Shown: positions 17,531 to 26,879, counted from the stretch's first letter. The stretch: DNA of 64,000 nucleotides from Rhodopseudomonas palustris HaA2 (GCF_000013365.1 NC_007778.1:2108001-2172000); one strand, 5' to 3'. Made by a program: numbers and translations. Notes: a model not told the origin generated them from the sequence alone.

Positions 17531-18520
17531 ATGGCATTGATGCGAAGAGCGGCGCGCTTGGTGGGCTGGGCCGTGAGTGTCGCCGGGGTCGTCGTCCTGG
17601 TCTTCGCGGCCCTGATCGCGGTGCCGGTGAGCAAACCGCCGGCGCTGGCCTCTATCGCCGAGACGGCCAGCGCGGTCGATCGCAGCACCATGCCGGCGCT
17701 GGCGCGGTTCCACGGGCGCGACGGCACCGAGCTGGCCTACCGGCGCTACCCGGCGCAGCAGGGCGGCGTCCGGCAGGTCGCTATCCTGGTCCACGGCTCG
17801 TCGGGCTCCAGCATCGCGGTCCATGCACTGGCGCAGGCGCTCGCCGCCCGCGGCGTGGAGACGTTCGCGCCGGATATCCGCGGCCATGGCGGCTCGGGCA
17901 CCCGCGGCGATATCGGCTATCGTGGCCAGCTCGGCGATGACTTTGCCGATATGGTCGCGATGGTGAAAGCCGCGCGCCCGGCAGCGCCGTTGGTGCTGAT
18001 CGGCCATTCCGCCGGTGGCGGCTTCGCGCTGCGGATGGCGGGATCGGCGACCGGCAAGGAGTTCAGCCGCACCATTCTGCTGGCGCCGTTCCTCGGCTAT
18101 CGCGAGCCGACCAACCGCGACAAGGGGGGCGGCTGGGCGTCGCCGGACATCCCGCGCATCATCGGCCTGTCGGCCTTGCAGGCGCTCGGCGTGGCCTGCT
18201 GCGACCATCTGCCGGTGATCGGCTTCGCGGTGCAGCCGCACTCCGAAAAATACGTCGTCGCGACCTATTCGTTCCGGCTGCTGATGGACTTCGCGGCCAG
18301 CCGCGACTTCCGCACCGACCTTGCTGCCGCGACCAGCCCGGTCACCGTGTTCAGCGGCGAGACCGACGAACTGATGGCGTCGGACAAGTATCAGGCGACG
18401 ATGGGCGACCGCGTCCGGGTCAAGATCCTGCCCGGCATCAACCACATGGGCATCGTCGGCAATCCGGCCGCCGTGTCGACGATTGCGGACGATGTCGCCG
18501 GCGTGGGCGCCGGCACATGA
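17531..18520 (+). CDS. Membrane-anchored alpha/beta hydrolase
   Basis: A 329-residue serine hydrolase. An N-terminal transmembrane helix (VSVAGVVVLVFAALIAVPV) probably anchors the domain on the periplasmic side. The oxyanion segment is ILVHGSSGSS and the nucleophile elbow LIGHSAGGGFAL. The acid is likely in FSGETDELM and the His in LPGINHMGIVG. GGAGG precedes the ATG. The stop overlaps the next start as ATGA, and the third gene is a regulator, so this is the lead gene of a three-gene operon. The substrate is unknown; the fold resembles lysophospholipase/monoglyceride lipase types. Confidence 0.85.
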   Translation: MALMRRAARLVGWAVSVAGVVVLVFAALIAVPVSKPPALASIAETASAVDRSTMPALARFHGRDGTELAYRRYPAQQGGVRQVAILVHGSSGSSIAVHALAQALAARGVETFAPDIRGHGGSGTRGDIGYRGQLGDDFADMVAMVKAARPAAPLVLIGHSAGGGFALRMAGSATGKEFSRTILLAPFLGYREPTNRDKGGGWASPDIPRIIGLSALQALGVACCDHLPVIGFAVQPHSEKYVVATYSFRLLMDFAASRDFRTDLAAATSPVTVFSGETDELMASDKYQATMGDRVRVKILPGINHMGIVGNPAAVSTIADDVAGVGAGT

Positions 18521-19071
18521 CCGGTATCGACGCCAGGCAGGCCGCGCAGGCGCTGTCGGAGATCGACGGCGTGGTGCGCCGGGTCCGCCAATCGCGGATC
18601 TACGACATCGCCAGCCTGATGCTGATGCAATGGGGCGCGCTGGTGGTTGCCGGCTATCTCGGCTCCTATGTCTGGCCGCGTGCGGCCGGCTGGTTGTGGG
18701 TCGCGGTCAATGTCGTCGGCATTGCCGGCTCGTTTTCGATCGGCGCCTTCGTCCGGCGGCGAACCGGCGCCGGCGGCTTCGATCTGCGGGTGCTGCTGGC
18801 GCTGTTGCTGTTCTTCGCCTTCGGCTATTTCACTTGCGTGCTCGGCCATTTCGGCCCGCGTGAACTGGGCGCGTTCTGGGCGCTGTATTTCATGCTGGTC
18901 TACACCATCGCCGGCTTGTGGGTCGGCCGCGCCTTCGTGGCGATCGGGCTCGGCATCGCGGCGTTGACGCTGCTCGGCTACTTCTTTGTCGGCGTGTGGT
19001 TCGAGCCGTGGATGGCGGTGGTCAATGGCGGCGGTTTGATCCTGGGCGGCCTCTGGATGCGTCGGGACTGA
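18517..19071 (+). CDS. Six-helix membrane protein of the hydrolase-regulator operon
   Basis: A 184-residue protein with a short soluble N terminus (EIDGVVRRVRQSRIYDIAS) followed by about six hydrophobic helices, e.g. around WVAVNVVGIAGSFSIGAFV, VLLALLLFFAFGYF and FVAIGLGIAALTLLGYFFV. It overlaps the hydrolase stop by 4 bases and is followed after 2 bases by the regulator gene. Small membrane proteins paired with this type of regulator are common, but I cannot name a function. Confidence 0.75.
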   Translation: MTGIDARQAAQALSEIDGVVRRVRQSRIYDIASLMLMQWGALVVAGYLGSYVWPRAAGWLWVAVNVVGIAGSFSIGAFVRRRTGAGGFDLRVLLALLLFFAFGYFTCVLGHFGPRELGAFWALYFMLVYTIAGLWVGRAFVAIGLGIAALTLLGYFFVGVWFEPWMAVVNGGGLILGGLWMRRD

Positions 19072-19073
19072 CG

Positions 19074-19382
19074 ATGGCCGCGTTCGACGACATCATCCAC
19101 CAGCCGCTGCGGCTGAAGATCATGGCGGCGCTGAATGCGCTGCCGGATGCGCAGGGCATGGAATTCGCCCGGTTGAAGAAGCTCACCGGCGCCACCGACG
19201 GCAATCTCGGGGCGCATATCGAAACCCTGTCCAAGGCGGGCTATGTCGCGGTCGACAAGACCTTCGTCGGCAAGAAGCCCCAGACCACCGTGACCGCGTC
19301 CGCCGCGGGGCGCGCTGCCTTCGCCCGTCATGTGGCCACGCTGCGGGAAATTATCGCCGGGGCCGTGCCGGGCGGCGGCTGA
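19074..19382 (+). CDS. Winged-helix transcriptional regulator (HTH_34 type)
   Basis: A 102-residue single-domain DNA-binding protein: [18 protein letters not shown], then [20 protein letters not shown] as the recognition helix region, and a wing around [18 protein letters not shown]. This is the layout of small MarR/ArsR-like winged-helix proteins classed as HTH_34. Translation starts 2 bases after the membrane-protein stop. The likely target is the palindrome at 17484-17500 in front of its own operon. Confidence 0.85.
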   Translation: MAAFDDIIHQPLRLKIMAALNALPDAQGMEFARLKKLTGATDGNLGAHIETLSKAGYVAVDKTFVGKKPQTTVTASAAGRAAFARHVATLREIIAGAVPGGG

Positions 19383-19476
19383 CGACATATCCACATCCGC
19401 GGCGACGCCCGCGTTGCCCGGAGCCCCGGCCGTGTTACACCTCGCGCACCATCCTCGGGGTACGGTCAGGCTTGCG

Positions 19477-20760
19477 ATGAATATTCTGTTGCTCGGCTCC
19501 GGCGGGCGCGAACACGCGCTGGCCTGGAAGATCGCCGCCTCCCCGCTGGTGACCAAGCTGTTTTGCGCGCCGGGCAATGCCGGGATCGCGCGCGAGGCGA
19601 CCTGCGTTGCGCTCGACGTCACCGACCATGCCGCGGTGATCGATTTCTGCAAGGCGAATGCCATCGAACTGGTGGTGGTCGGGCCGGAGGCGCCGCTCGC
19701 CGCCGGCATCGTCGACGATCTCGCCGGCGCCGGCATCAAGGCGTTCGGCCCGACGCAGAAGGCCGCGCAGCTCGAAGGCTCCAAGGGCTTCACCAAGGAT
19801 CTGTGCAAGGCGCACGACATTCCCACCGCCGCCTATGAGCGCTTCAGCGATCCCGCCGACGCCAAGGCCTATATCCGCGTGCAGGGCGCACCGATCGTGG
19901 TCAAGGCCGATGGGCTCGCGGCCGGCAAGGGCGTCGTGGTGGCGATGACGCTGGCCGAGGCCGAAGACGCGGTCGACATGATGTTCGGCGGCGCGCTCGG
20001 CGACGCCGGCATCGAGGTCGTGGTCGAGGATTTCATGATCGGCGAGGAGGCCTCGTTCTTCGTGCTGTGCGACGGCGAGCACGCGCTGCCGCTCGCCACC
20101 GCGCAGGACCACAAGCGCGCCTTCGACGGCGACAAGGGGCCGAACACCGGCGGCATGGGGGCGTATTCGCCGGCGCCGGTGATGACGGACGCGATCTGCA
20201 AGCAGGCGATGGAGCGTATCATCGGCCCGACGCTGAAGGCGATGAAGGCGATGGGCGCGCCGTTCAAGGGCGTGCTGTTCGCCGGGCTGATGATCACCGA
20301 GGACGGTCCGCAACTGATCGAATACAATGTCCGCTTCGGCGATCCGGAATGCCAGGTGCTGATGATGCGGATGATGTCCGACATCGTGCCGGCGCTGCTC
20401 GCCTGCGTCGATGGCCAACTCGCCCACCTCACGCTGCGCTGGTTCGACGAGCCGGCGCTGACCGTGGTGATGGCGGCGAAGGGCTATCCGGGCGGTTACG
20501 AAAAAGGCACGCGGATCGCCGGCCTCGACCGCGCCGAGCAGATCCCCGGCGTGCAGATCTTCCACGCCGGCACGGTCGCGTCGGGCGACTGGGTGCTCGC
20601 CAATGGCGGCCGCGTGCTGGCCGTCACCGCCTCGGCCAAGACGGTGGCCGAGGCGCAGCGCCGCGCCTACGAGGCGATCGGCGTCATCAACTGGCCCGAA
20701 GGCTTCTGCCGCCGCGACATCGGCTGGCAGGCGGTGGCGCGGGAACGCCGAAAGAAGTAG
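19477..20760 (+). CDS. purD: Phosphoribosylamine-glycine ligase PurD
   Basis: GAR synthetase of purine biosynthesis, 427 residues, an ATP-grasp enzyme. It begins [18 protein letters not shown] and contains [49 protein letters not shown] and the metal-binding [14 protein letters not shown]. The start at 19477 is the family start; in-frame codons upstream extend into unrelated sequence. It is a single gene followed by a repeat-rich gap. Confidence 0.97.
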   Translation: MNILLLGSGGREHALAWKIAASPLVTKLFCAPGNAGIAREATCVALDVTDHAAVIDFCKANAIELVVVGPEAPLAAGIVDDLAGAGIKAFGPTQKAAQLEGSKGFTKDLCKAHDIPTAAYERFSDPADAKAYIRVQGAPIVVKADGLAAGKGVVVAMTLAEAEDAVDMMFGGALGDAGIEVVVEDFMIGEEASFFVLCDGEHALPLATAQDHKRAFDGDKGPNTGGMGAYSPAPVMTDAICKQAMERIIGPTLKAMKAMGAPFKGVLFAGLMITEDGPQLIEYNVRFGDPECQVLMMRMMSDIVPALLACVDGQLAHLTLRWFDEPALTVVMAAKGYPGGYEKGTRIAGLDRAEQIPGVQIFHAGTVASGDWVLANGGRVLAVTASAKTVAEAQRRAYEAIGVINWPEGFCRRDIGWQAVARERRKK

Positions 20761-20789
20761 TTCAGTTGTTCGACATTCGCCCAGGCGCT

Positions 20790-20935
20790 GGACTGCTCCC
20801 TCTCCCGCTTGCGGGAGAGGGTTGGGGTGAGGGCGAGCCGAGCACCGAGCCCGCGTAGTTCGGAGACTCAGCTTCCCCCACCCGGATCGCTGGCGCGATC
20901 CGACCTCCCCCGCAAGCGGGAGAGGTTGCGCCGTG
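20790..20935. repeat. Inverted intergenic repeat (CCCTCTCCCGC type)
   Basis: A perfect 11-bp hairpin, CCCTCTCCCGC (20798-20808) and GCGGGAGAGGG (20811-20821), is followed by a GGGGTGAGGGC run. An oppositely oriented partner at about 20904-20926 (CCCCGCAAGCGGGAGAGG) closes the element. This kind of palindromic unit is scattered between genes in Bradyrhizobium and Rhodopseudomonas. It fills most of the 238-base gap after purD and could act as a terminator in both directions. Confidence 0.7.
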
Positions 20936-20998
20936 CCAGCCGGCCCTGGCATGCGAAAAGTATTTGGGATGCACGAGTAAGAATTGGAGGAGCTCCCG

Positions 20999-21904
20999 AT
21001 GCCCGATCTCGCCGACTTGTTTCCGGGCTTCGGCTCGGAATGGATCAACACCTCGTCCGGCCGCATCTTCGCGCGCACCGGCGGTGACGGGCCGCCGCTG
21101 CTGCTGCTGCACGGCTTTTCCGAAACCCATGTGATGTGGCACCGCGTCGCGCCGCTTCTCGCCGAGCGCTTCAAGCTGATCATCGCCGATCTGCCCGGCT
21201 ATGGCTGGTCCGACATGCCGGAGAGCGATGCCGAGCACACGCCCTACACCAAGCGGGCGATGGCCGCGCAACTGATCGAGGCGATGGAGCAACTCGGCCA
21301 TGTGCACTTCGCGCTCGCCGGCCACGACCGCGGCGGCCGCGTCAGCTATCGGCTGGCGCTCGATCATCCCGGCCGGCTGTCGAAGCTGGCGGTGCTCGAT
21401 ATCCTGCCGACCTACGAGTACTGGATGCGGATGGACCGCGCCTATGCGCTGAAGATCTATCACTGGAGCTTCCTCGCGCAGCCCGCACCGCTGCCGGAAA
21501 CGCTGATCGGCGCCAGTTCGGATTTCTATCTGAAGAACAAGCTCGCGAGCTGGGCCAAGAAGAAGGATCTGTCCTGCTTCGATCCGCGCGCGATGGAGCA
21601 CTATCTCGCGCCGTTCCGCGATCCGATGCGGCTGCACGCGATGTGCGAGGATTATCGCGCCGGTGCCAACGCCGACTTCGCGCACGACAAGGCCGACCAT
21701 GATGCCGGCAAGAAAATCCCGGTGCCGATGCTGGCGCTGTGGGGCGATGCCGGCATCGCCCAGTCCGCGGCGACGCCGCTCGACACCTGGCGGAACTGGG
21801 CGAAGGACGTGCAAGGCGGCCCAGTCGATTCCGGCCATTTCCTCACCGAGGAGGCGCCGGAGCAGACGGCGCAGGCGCTGCTCGATTTCTTCACGGCAGG
21901 CTAG
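20999..21904 (+). CDS. Haloacetate (fluoroacetate) dehalogenase
   Basis: A 301-residue alpha/beta hydrolase that hydrolyses haloacetates to glycolate through an Asp nucleophile. The catalytic set known from the R. palustris fluoroacetate dehalogenase RPA1163 is present at the same numbers: Asp110 in GHDRGGR, Arg111 and Arg114 for the carboxylate, Asp134 ([12 protein letters not shown]), His155-Trp156 (IYHWSFLA) and Tyr219 (CEDYRAG) for the halide, and His280 (DSGHFLTEE). GGAGGAG precedes the ATG at 20999, where the family starts. Substrate preference among haloacids cannot be fixed by sequence alone. Confidence 0.93.
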   Translation: MPDLADLFPGFGSEWINTSSGRIFARTGGDGPPLLLLHGFSETHVMWHRVAPLLAERFKLIIADLPGYGWSDMPESDAEHTPYTKRAMAAQLIEAMEQLGHVHFALAGHDRGGRVSYRLALDHPGRLSKLAVLDILPTYEYWMRMDRAYALKIYHWSFLAQPAPLPETLIGASSDFYLKNKLASWAKKKDLSCFDPRAMEHYLAPFRDPMRLHAMCEDYRAGANADFAHDKADHDAGKKIPVPMLALWGDAGIAQSAATPLDTWRNWAKDVQGGPVDSGHFLTEEAPEQTAQALLDFFTAG

Positions 21905-22005
21905 GCGCATCGAGCGGCGTCTCGCGACGGGCTTTGCACGCGCCCGCCCAACGCCTAATGTCCGCCCGGCGTTGTCGCCGATAAAAACCACCGGGAGGAA
22001 TATTC

Positions 22006-22305
22006 GTGATCTATGTCGTCGCCACTTTGACCGTGAAGCCTGAAATGCGTGCCGAACTGATTGCCGGAGCGAAAGACTGCATCGCCGAGACCCGCAAGGA
22101 ACCGGGCAACATCGCCTACGACATGCACGAGAGCGTCAGCGATCCGACCAAGATGGTGTTCGTCGAGCAGTGGGAGAACGCCGAGGCGCTGGGACCGCAC
22201 GGCAAGGCCGAGCATTTCAAGGCGTTCGGCCGGATCGCCGCGAAGTGCCTGTCGGCGCCACCGAAGATCGAGATCATCACGCCCGAGAAGGTCGACGTGA
22301 AGTAA
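22006..22305 (+). CDS. ABM-domain monooxygenase-like protein, copy 1
   Basis: A 99-residue ferredoxin-like dimeric alpha-beta barrel protein: IYVVATLTVKPEMRAELI, NIAYDMHESVSDPTKMVFVE and AEHFKAFGRIAAKCLSAPP. It belongs to the antibiotic biosynthesis monooxygenase family, which includes quinone-modifying and heme-degrading enzymes. The start is GTG at 22006 with GGGAGGAA upstream. A paralogue of the same length follows after 24 bases, so the pair is a tandem duplication and probably cotranscribed. The substrate is unknown. Confidence 0.85.
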   Translation: MIYVVATLTVKPEMRAELIAGAKDCIAETRKEPGNIAYDMHESVSDPTKMVFVEQWENAEALGPHGKAEHFKAFGRIAAKCLSAPPKIEIITPEKVDVK

Positions 22306-22329
22306 CAACAACAAGAAAAGGGAAACGCC

Positions 22330-22629
22330 ATGATCTACGTCGTCGCCACCACGCAGGTGAAACCGGAATCCCGCGAGGCCTTCATCGAAGGCGCCAAGGC
22401 CTGCATTGCCGAGACCCGCAAGGAGAAGGGCTGCATCGCCTATGACAGCCACACCAGCATCAACGATCCGAACATTTTCGTCGTGGTCGAGCGCTGGGAG
22501 AGCCGCGACGACCTCAACGCCCACGCCCGCGCCCCGCATATGAAAGCGTGGCGCGAACTGTCCAATCCGCTGAAGGCCGCGCCGACGGTGATCGAGATCA
22601 TCAGCGACGGCAAGGTCGAGACATTCTAG
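22330..22629 (+). CDS. ABM-domain monooxygenase-like protein, copy 2
   Basis: A 99-residue paralogue of the preceding gene, sharing the opening IYVVAT, the segment CIAETRKE and the same end layout ([12 protein letters not shown]). Roughly half of the residues are identical by eye. It differs by a Cys in [10 protein letters not shown] and an Arg/His-rich segment ([14 protein letters not shown]) where copy 1 has LGPHGKAEHFKAF. This suggests diverged substrates or a heterodimer. The ATG follows a purine-rich stretch. Function is unknown beyond the family. Confidence 0.85.
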   Translation: MIYVVATTQVKPESREAFIEGAKACIAETRKEKGCIAYDSHTSINDPNIFVVVERWESRDDLNAHARAPHMKAWRELSNPLKAAPTVIEIISDGKVETF

Positions 22630-22666
22630 GCGCGTCGTCCCGCGCCGAAAGCCGAAGAGTATCGTC

Positions 22667-23314
22667 ATGATCCGAGCGAGCAAGGTCCACGGGCAATATC
22701 ACTGGAAGGAGCCGGCGGCCGACACCGTGGTGCTCGATTTCGACGACCGGCATCGCCGCCGCATGGCGATGACCGGCACCCGCGGATTGTCGTTCCTGCT
22801 CGATCTCGAACACGCCACGGCGTTGCGCGGCGGCGACGCGCTGGTGCTCGACGACGGCCGGCTGATCGAAGTGGTCGCGGCGCCGGAGCCGTTGCTGGAA
22901 ATCCGCGGCCGCGATCCGCAACACCTGGTGCGGCTCGCCTGGCACCTCGGCAACCGCCATCTGCCGACCCAGATCATGGCCAAGGCGCTGCGCATCCGCC
23001 GCGATCACGTCATCGCCGACATGGTCAGGGGGCTCGGCGGCAAGGCGGTCGAGATCGAGGCGCCGTTCGATCCCGAAGGCGGCGCCTATGCGCCGGCGCA
23101 CGAGGGCGCCGCGCATCATGATCATGGCGGCCATGAGCATCGGCACCATGACCATGGTCATCATGACCACGCCGATCATGAGCACGATCACAAGCACGAT
23201 CACGGCAAACACGATCATGCCGGGCATGATCACGCCCACGATCACCACGTCCATGACGAGCATTGCGGCCACGATCACGGGCACGGCCATTCCCACAAGC
23301 ATGACCACAAGTAA
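22667..23314 (+). CDS. ureE: Urease accessory protein UreE with long His-rich tail
   Basis: A nickel metallochaperone of 215 residues. The N-terminal domain ([35 protein letters not shown]) and the metal-binding domain ([16 protein letters not shown], containing the conserved His) are typical. From about residue 143 to the end the chain is a His/Asp tail with about 33 His in some 70 residues and a single Cys (DEHCGHD), suited to storing many nickel ions. The DNA in 23100-23314 is correspondingly repetitive. ureF follows after one base, but no urease subunit gene lies upstream. Confidence 0.96.
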   Translation: MIRASKVHGQYHWKEPAADTVVLDFDDRHRRRMAMTGTRGLSFLLDLEHATALRGGDALVLDDGRLIEVVAAPEPLLEIRGRDPQHLVRLAWHLGNRHLPTQIMAKALRIRRDHVIADMVRGLGGKAVEIEAPFDPEGGAYAPAHEGAAHHDHGGHEHRHHDHGHHDHADHEHDHKHDHGKHDHAGHDHAHDHHVHDEHCGHDHGHGHSHKHDHK

Positions 23315-23315
23315 C

Positions 23316-24029
23316 ATGCCGGAGGCGACCGCCGGGCCGCTGTCGGCGGAGCAGGGCGCGTCGCTGTATCGGCTGATGACCTGGCTGTCGCCGGCGTTTC
23401 CGGTCGGTGCGTTTTCCTATTCCAGCGGCCTCGAATGGGCGGTCGAGGCCGGCGACGTCGCCGACGCGGCGTCCTTGCGCGACTGGCTCGGCGCGATGCT
23501 CGAACACGGCGCCGGCTTTTGCGACGGTGTCTTCCTCGCGCAGGCCTATCGTGCGGTCGAGGCCGGCGACGACGCGGCGCTGCGCGACGTCGCCGAACTT
23601 GCGGCCGCGATGGTGCCCTCGGCCGAGCGCCATCTCGAAACCACGGCGCAGGGCAAGGCTTTCATCGAGATCGTGCGTCACGCCTGGGCCAGCGACGGCC
23701 TCGCCCGCGCGGTGGGCGCCTGCAACGGCGCGCTGGCCTATCCGGTCGCGGTCGGCCTCGTCAGCGCGACGCATCGCGTGCCGTTGGCCGCGACGCTGCA
23801 CGCGTTTCTGCATGCGGTGGTCTCGAACTGGATTTCCGCCGGCGCGCGGCTGGTGCCGCTCGGCCAGACCGACAGCCAGCGCCTGCTGGCCGCGCTCGAA
23901 CCCGCCGTGATCGCCACCGGCGACCGCGCGTTGCGCGCCTCGCTCGACGATCTCGGTGGCGCCACCTTCCGCGCCGACCTCGCCAGTCTGCGCCACGAGA
24001 CGCAGTACACGCGGCTGTTCAGGTCGTAG
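23316..24029 (+). CDS. ureF: Urease accessory protein UreF
   Basis: A 237-residue all-helical protein that regulates GTP-dependent nickel insertion with UreD/UreH and UreG. Diagnostic segments are [31 protein letters not shown] and [15 protein letters not shown]. The ATG at 23316 comes one base after the ureE stop; an in-frame ATG at 23301 is possible. The next gene is a divergent CoA ligase, so ureG is missing from its usual place. Confidence 0.95.
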   Translation: MPEATAGPLSAEQGASLYRLMTWLSPAFPVGAFSYSSGLEWAVEAGDVADAASLRDWLGAMLEHGAGFCDGVFLAQAYRAVEAGDDAALRDVAELAAAMVPSAERHLETTAQGKAFIEIVRHAWASDGLARAVGACNGALAYPVAVGLVSATHRVPLAATLHAFLHAVVSNWISAGARLVPLGQTDSQRLLAALEPAVIATGDRALRASLDDLGGATFRADLASLRHETQYTRLFRS

Positions 24030-24052
24030 CGGCTTCGATGTGCCTTACGCCC

Positions 24053-24150
24053 GTCATTCCGGGGCGCTTGCGAAGCAAGCGAACCCGGAATCTCGAATTG
24101 TTTGCGTGTCCGATTCCGGGTTCGCGCCTTACGGCGCGCCCCGGAATGAC
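24053..24150. repeat. Inverted intergenic repeat (GTCATTCCGGGGCGC type), copy 1
   Basis: A 98-base nested palindrome. The outer arms are GTCATTCCGGGGCGC (24053-24067) and GCGCCCCGGAATGAC (24136-24150). The inner arms are CGAACCCGGAATC (24080-24092) and GATTCCGGGTTCG (24112-24124). A second copy lies at 29599-29757. It separates the convergent ureF and CoA ligase genes and could terminate both. Confidence 0.8.
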
Positions 24151-24168
24151 GAATGAGGGGATCGTGGC

Positions 24169-25731
24169 CTAACCCACCATCCGGTCGCGGCCCTTCCAGA
24201 AATCGGCGCGCAGCACCTTCTTGTCGATCTTGCCGACGCCGGTCATCGGCAGTTCGCTGACGAATTTGATCTGCTTCGGCGCGTGCGCGGAGCCCTTGCG
24301 GCTCTTCACCAGTTCGATCAATTCCTGCTCGTCCGGCTTGCTACCTGCGCGGGCGACGACGATCGCGGTGACGGCTTCGCCCCATTTGTCGTCGGGAACG
24401 CCGACGACGGCGACCATCGCGACGTCGCGATGCGTCGACAGCACGTCCTCGACCTCGCGCGGGAAGATGTTGAAGCCGCCGGACACGATCATGTCCTTCT
24501 TGCGGTCGAGAATGTACATGTAGCCGCGATCGTCGCGCCGCGCGATGTCGCCGGTGTGCAGCCAGCCGTTCTTCAGCGTCTCGGCGGTCTGCTCGGGACG
24601 CTTCCAGTATTCCGCCATCACATGCGGCGCGCGCACGCAGATTTCGCCGGACTCGCCGGTCGCGACCTCCTGATCGTTCTCGTCGAGGATCCGCGCGTCG
24701 CAGGCGGCGATCGGAAAGCCGCAGGACAGGAACAGCTCGGGCTGCTTCGGATCGTGATCGGCCTTGCGCAGCACCGACACCGGGTAACACTCGGTCTGGC
24801 CGTAGAGCTGCGAGAACACCGGGCCGATTCGTTCGATGCCTTCGACGAGGCGCGTCGGCGACATCGGCGAGGCGCCGTACAGCACCAGCTCAAGCGAGGA
24901 GAGATCGGTGCTCGCCAGCTTCGGATGATCGAGCAGCACATAGACCATGGTCGGCACGAACAGCGTGAAGTTGATGCGCTCGCGTTCGATCGTGGCGAGG
25001 ACCGCCTCCGGATCGAAGCCCTTCAGCATGTGCACGGTGCCGCCGCGCATCAGCGCCGGCAGCACCTTGGTCCCGGCGACATGGCTGATCGGCGCCACCG
25101 TCAGATAGCGCGGGTCCATTGGGATCTCGAAATCGGCGAGGATCGCTGCCGCGAAGCCGGCGTTCTCGCGATGCCGACGCAGTGCGCCCTTGGATTTTCC
25201 GGTGGTGCCGCCGGTGTAGTTCAGCACCGCGACGTCGTCGATCCGGGCGAAGTCGCGCGGCGTTGCGGAGCCCGCCTTGTCGATCGCGACCAGCAGGTCG
25301 ACGCCGTAGTCGGCGCGCCCGAGCGTGAAGACGTGCCGCAGCTTGCTCGCTTGCCCGGCAAGCTCGCCGCCGCGCTGCAGGAACGCCGCGGCGTCGATCA
25401 GCAGGATCGCCGCCTCGGAATCGTCGATCTGGTCGAGCTGGTCCTGCAGCGAGCCGAGCGGATGCAGCCAGGTGATCGCAAACCGCGACAGCTGCGCCGC
25501 GACGCCCGCGCACCAGCTCTCGGCGCGATTGGCGGTGAGCAGCGCGACGCGCGTGCCGGGCTCCATGCCGAGCCCCATGAACACCTTCTGGATGCTGCCG
25601 ATCATGTCGATCGCGCCGCGATAGCTCATGCTGCCGCCCGGCCACGCGAAGGCATTGCGCGACGGATAGCGCGACAGCGCACGCAGCGTCTGCGTGCAGG
25701 CGGTGGGGAAGGCGTAGAGGGCGTCGGTCAT
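24169..25731 (-). CDS. AMP-dependent acyl-CoA synthetase/ligase
   Basis: A 520-residue ANL-superfamily enzyme that activates a carboxylic acid to its CoA thioester via an acyl-adenylate. The phosphate-binding loop is YTGGTTGKSKGA. The adenylate region is LYGQTECYPV, with GWLHTGDIARRDDRGYMYI and DRKKDMIVSGGFNIFPREVE as the hinge. The catalytic Lys is in LPMTGVGKIDKK. Fatty or aromatic acids are both possible. It is divergent from the nitronate monooxygenase-like gene 107 bases away, and the two may share regulation. Confidence 0.9.
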   Translation of the reverse strand: MTDALYAFPTACTQTLRALSRYPSRNAFAWPGGSMSYRGAIDMIGSIQKVFMGLGMEPGTRVALLTANRAESWCAGVAAQLSRFAITWLHPLGSLQDQLDQIDDSEAAILLIDAAAFLQRGGELAGQASKLRHVFTLGRADYGVDLLVAIDKAGSATPRDFARIDDVAVLNYTGGTTGKSKGALRRHRENAGFAAAILADFEIPMDPRYLTVAPISHVAGTKVLPALMRGGTVHMLKGFDPEAVLATIERERINFTLFVPTMVYVLLDHPKLASTDLSSLELVLYGASPMSPTRLVEGIERIGPVFSQLYGQTECYPVSVLRKADHDPKQPELFLSCGFPIAACDARILDENDQEVATGESGEICVRAPHVMAEYWKRPEQTAETLKNGWLHTGDIARRDDRGYMYILDRKKDMIVSGGFNIFPREVEDVLSTHRDVAMVAVVGVPDDKWGEAVTAIVVARAGSKPDEQELIELVKSRKGSAHAPKQIKFVSELPMTGVGKIDKKVLRADFWKGRDRMVG

Positions 25732-25838
25732 GGGCGTTCTCCCGGATCTTTGTCATCGGCCATTGCGCGTGCCAATGTTAGGCGACGAACCTAGCACGCC
25801 GCTGCGCGGAAGATGCAAACAGAGCAGGAGGAACTGCC

Positions 25839-26801
25839 GTGGAAATGTCCGATCGTCTCGCCCGGTTTCGCGGCCGGCTCGAGCTTCCGTTGATCGCGGC
25901 GCCGATGTTTCTGGTATCCGGCGTCGATCTGGTCGCCTCCGCATGTAGCAACGGCGTGATCGGATCATTTCCGACGGTGAATTGCCGTAATACGGAACAA
26001 CTCGAAAGCTGGATCGGCACGATCGCGCAGCGGTTGGCGGACCACGAGCAACGGAGCGGCCGTCGCGCGGCGCCGTGGTGCCCGAACCTGATCGTGCATC
26101 GCTCCAATGCGCGGCTCGCCGACGACCTCGCGGTGCTGCTGATGCACAGGCCCGAGATGGTGATCACCAGCGTCGGCTCGCCGGAGGCCGTGATCCAGCC
26201 GCTGCACGATGTCGGCGCGATGGTGCTGGCGGACGTCGCCAGCATTCGCCACGCGGAACGCGCGGCGGCGGCGGGCGCCGACGGGCTGGTGCTGCTGACC
26301 GCCGGCGCCGGCGGGCAGACCGGCTGGCTCAATCCGTTCGCGTTCGTCCGTGCCGTGCGTCGGTTCTTCGACGGCGTGATCGTGCTGGCCGGCGGAATCG
26401 GCGACGGCGTCGCGCTGCGTGCGGCGATGACGCTCGGCTGCGATCTCGGCTACATGGGCACCAAGTTTATTGCGACGCAAGAGAGCGCCGCCGACCCACG
26501 CAACAAGGCGATGCTGGTCGAGTCCTCTGCCGACGATATCCTGCTGACGACGGCGTTCACCGGCCTGCAGACCAACATGCTGCGGCCGTCGATCGTGGCT
26601 GCCGGACTCGACCCGGACGATCTGCCGGTACGCGGCGCGATCGACATCGGCAAGGACATCGACGTCGGCGCGCGCGAGAACCGGCCGCAACGCTGGCGCG
26701 ATATCTGGAGCGCGGGACATTCGACCTCGGGCGTCGGCGGCATCGTGCCGGTCGCGGAGCTGGTCTCGCAAACCGCGCAGGAATTCCGCACTGCAGGATG
26801 A
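25839..26801 (+). CDS. Nitronate monooxygenase family protein (2-nitropropane dioxygenase-like)
   Basis: A 320-residue FMN-binding TIM barrel: LPLIAAPMFLVSGVDLV, VLADVASIRHAERAAAAGAD, the FMN-phosphate segment VLLTAGAGGQTGWLNP, VLAGGIGDGVALRAAM and LGYMGTKFIAT. The family oxidises alkyl nitronates with O2 or acts as enoyl reductase-like enzymes. The start is GTG at 25839 after AGGAGG; an ATG two codons later is equally usable. It is followed by an alcohol dehydrogenase gene in the same direction. Confidence 0.87.
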   Translation: MEMSDRLARFRGRLELPLIAAPMFLVSGVDLVASACSNGVIGSFPTVNCRNTEQLESWIGTIAQRLADHEQRSGRRAAPWCPNLIVHRSNARLADDLAVLLMHRPEMVITSVGSPEAVIQPLHDVGAMVLADVASIRHAERAAAAGADGLVLLTAGAGGQTGWLNPFAFVRAVRRFFDGVIVLAGGIGDGVALRAAMTLGCDLGYMGTKFIATQESAADPRNKAMLVESSADDILLTTAFTGLQTNMLRPSIVAAGLDPDDLPVRGAIDIGKDIDVGARENRPQRWRDIWSAGHSTSGVGGIVPVAELVSQTAQEFRTAG

Positions 26802-26879
26802 GCGCATTGTCGCGCCAGTCGACGGCTGTGCTGCGCCATGTCATATCTAGACGATAAGAAAAATCGGGGAGACCACGCC

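Noticed and set aside
14943-21904. The several alpha/beta hydrolase genes in 14.9-21.9 kb considered as one pathway
   Set aside because: They lie on different transcription units separated by xseA and purD, and their domains differ (exported DLH-like, membrane-anchored, haloacetate dehalogenase).
23100-23314. Repetitive CATGACCA-like DNA considered as a CRISPR or minisatellite
   Set aside because: It encodes the His/Asp tail of UreE in frame. The repeats are short, imperfect and have no spacers.
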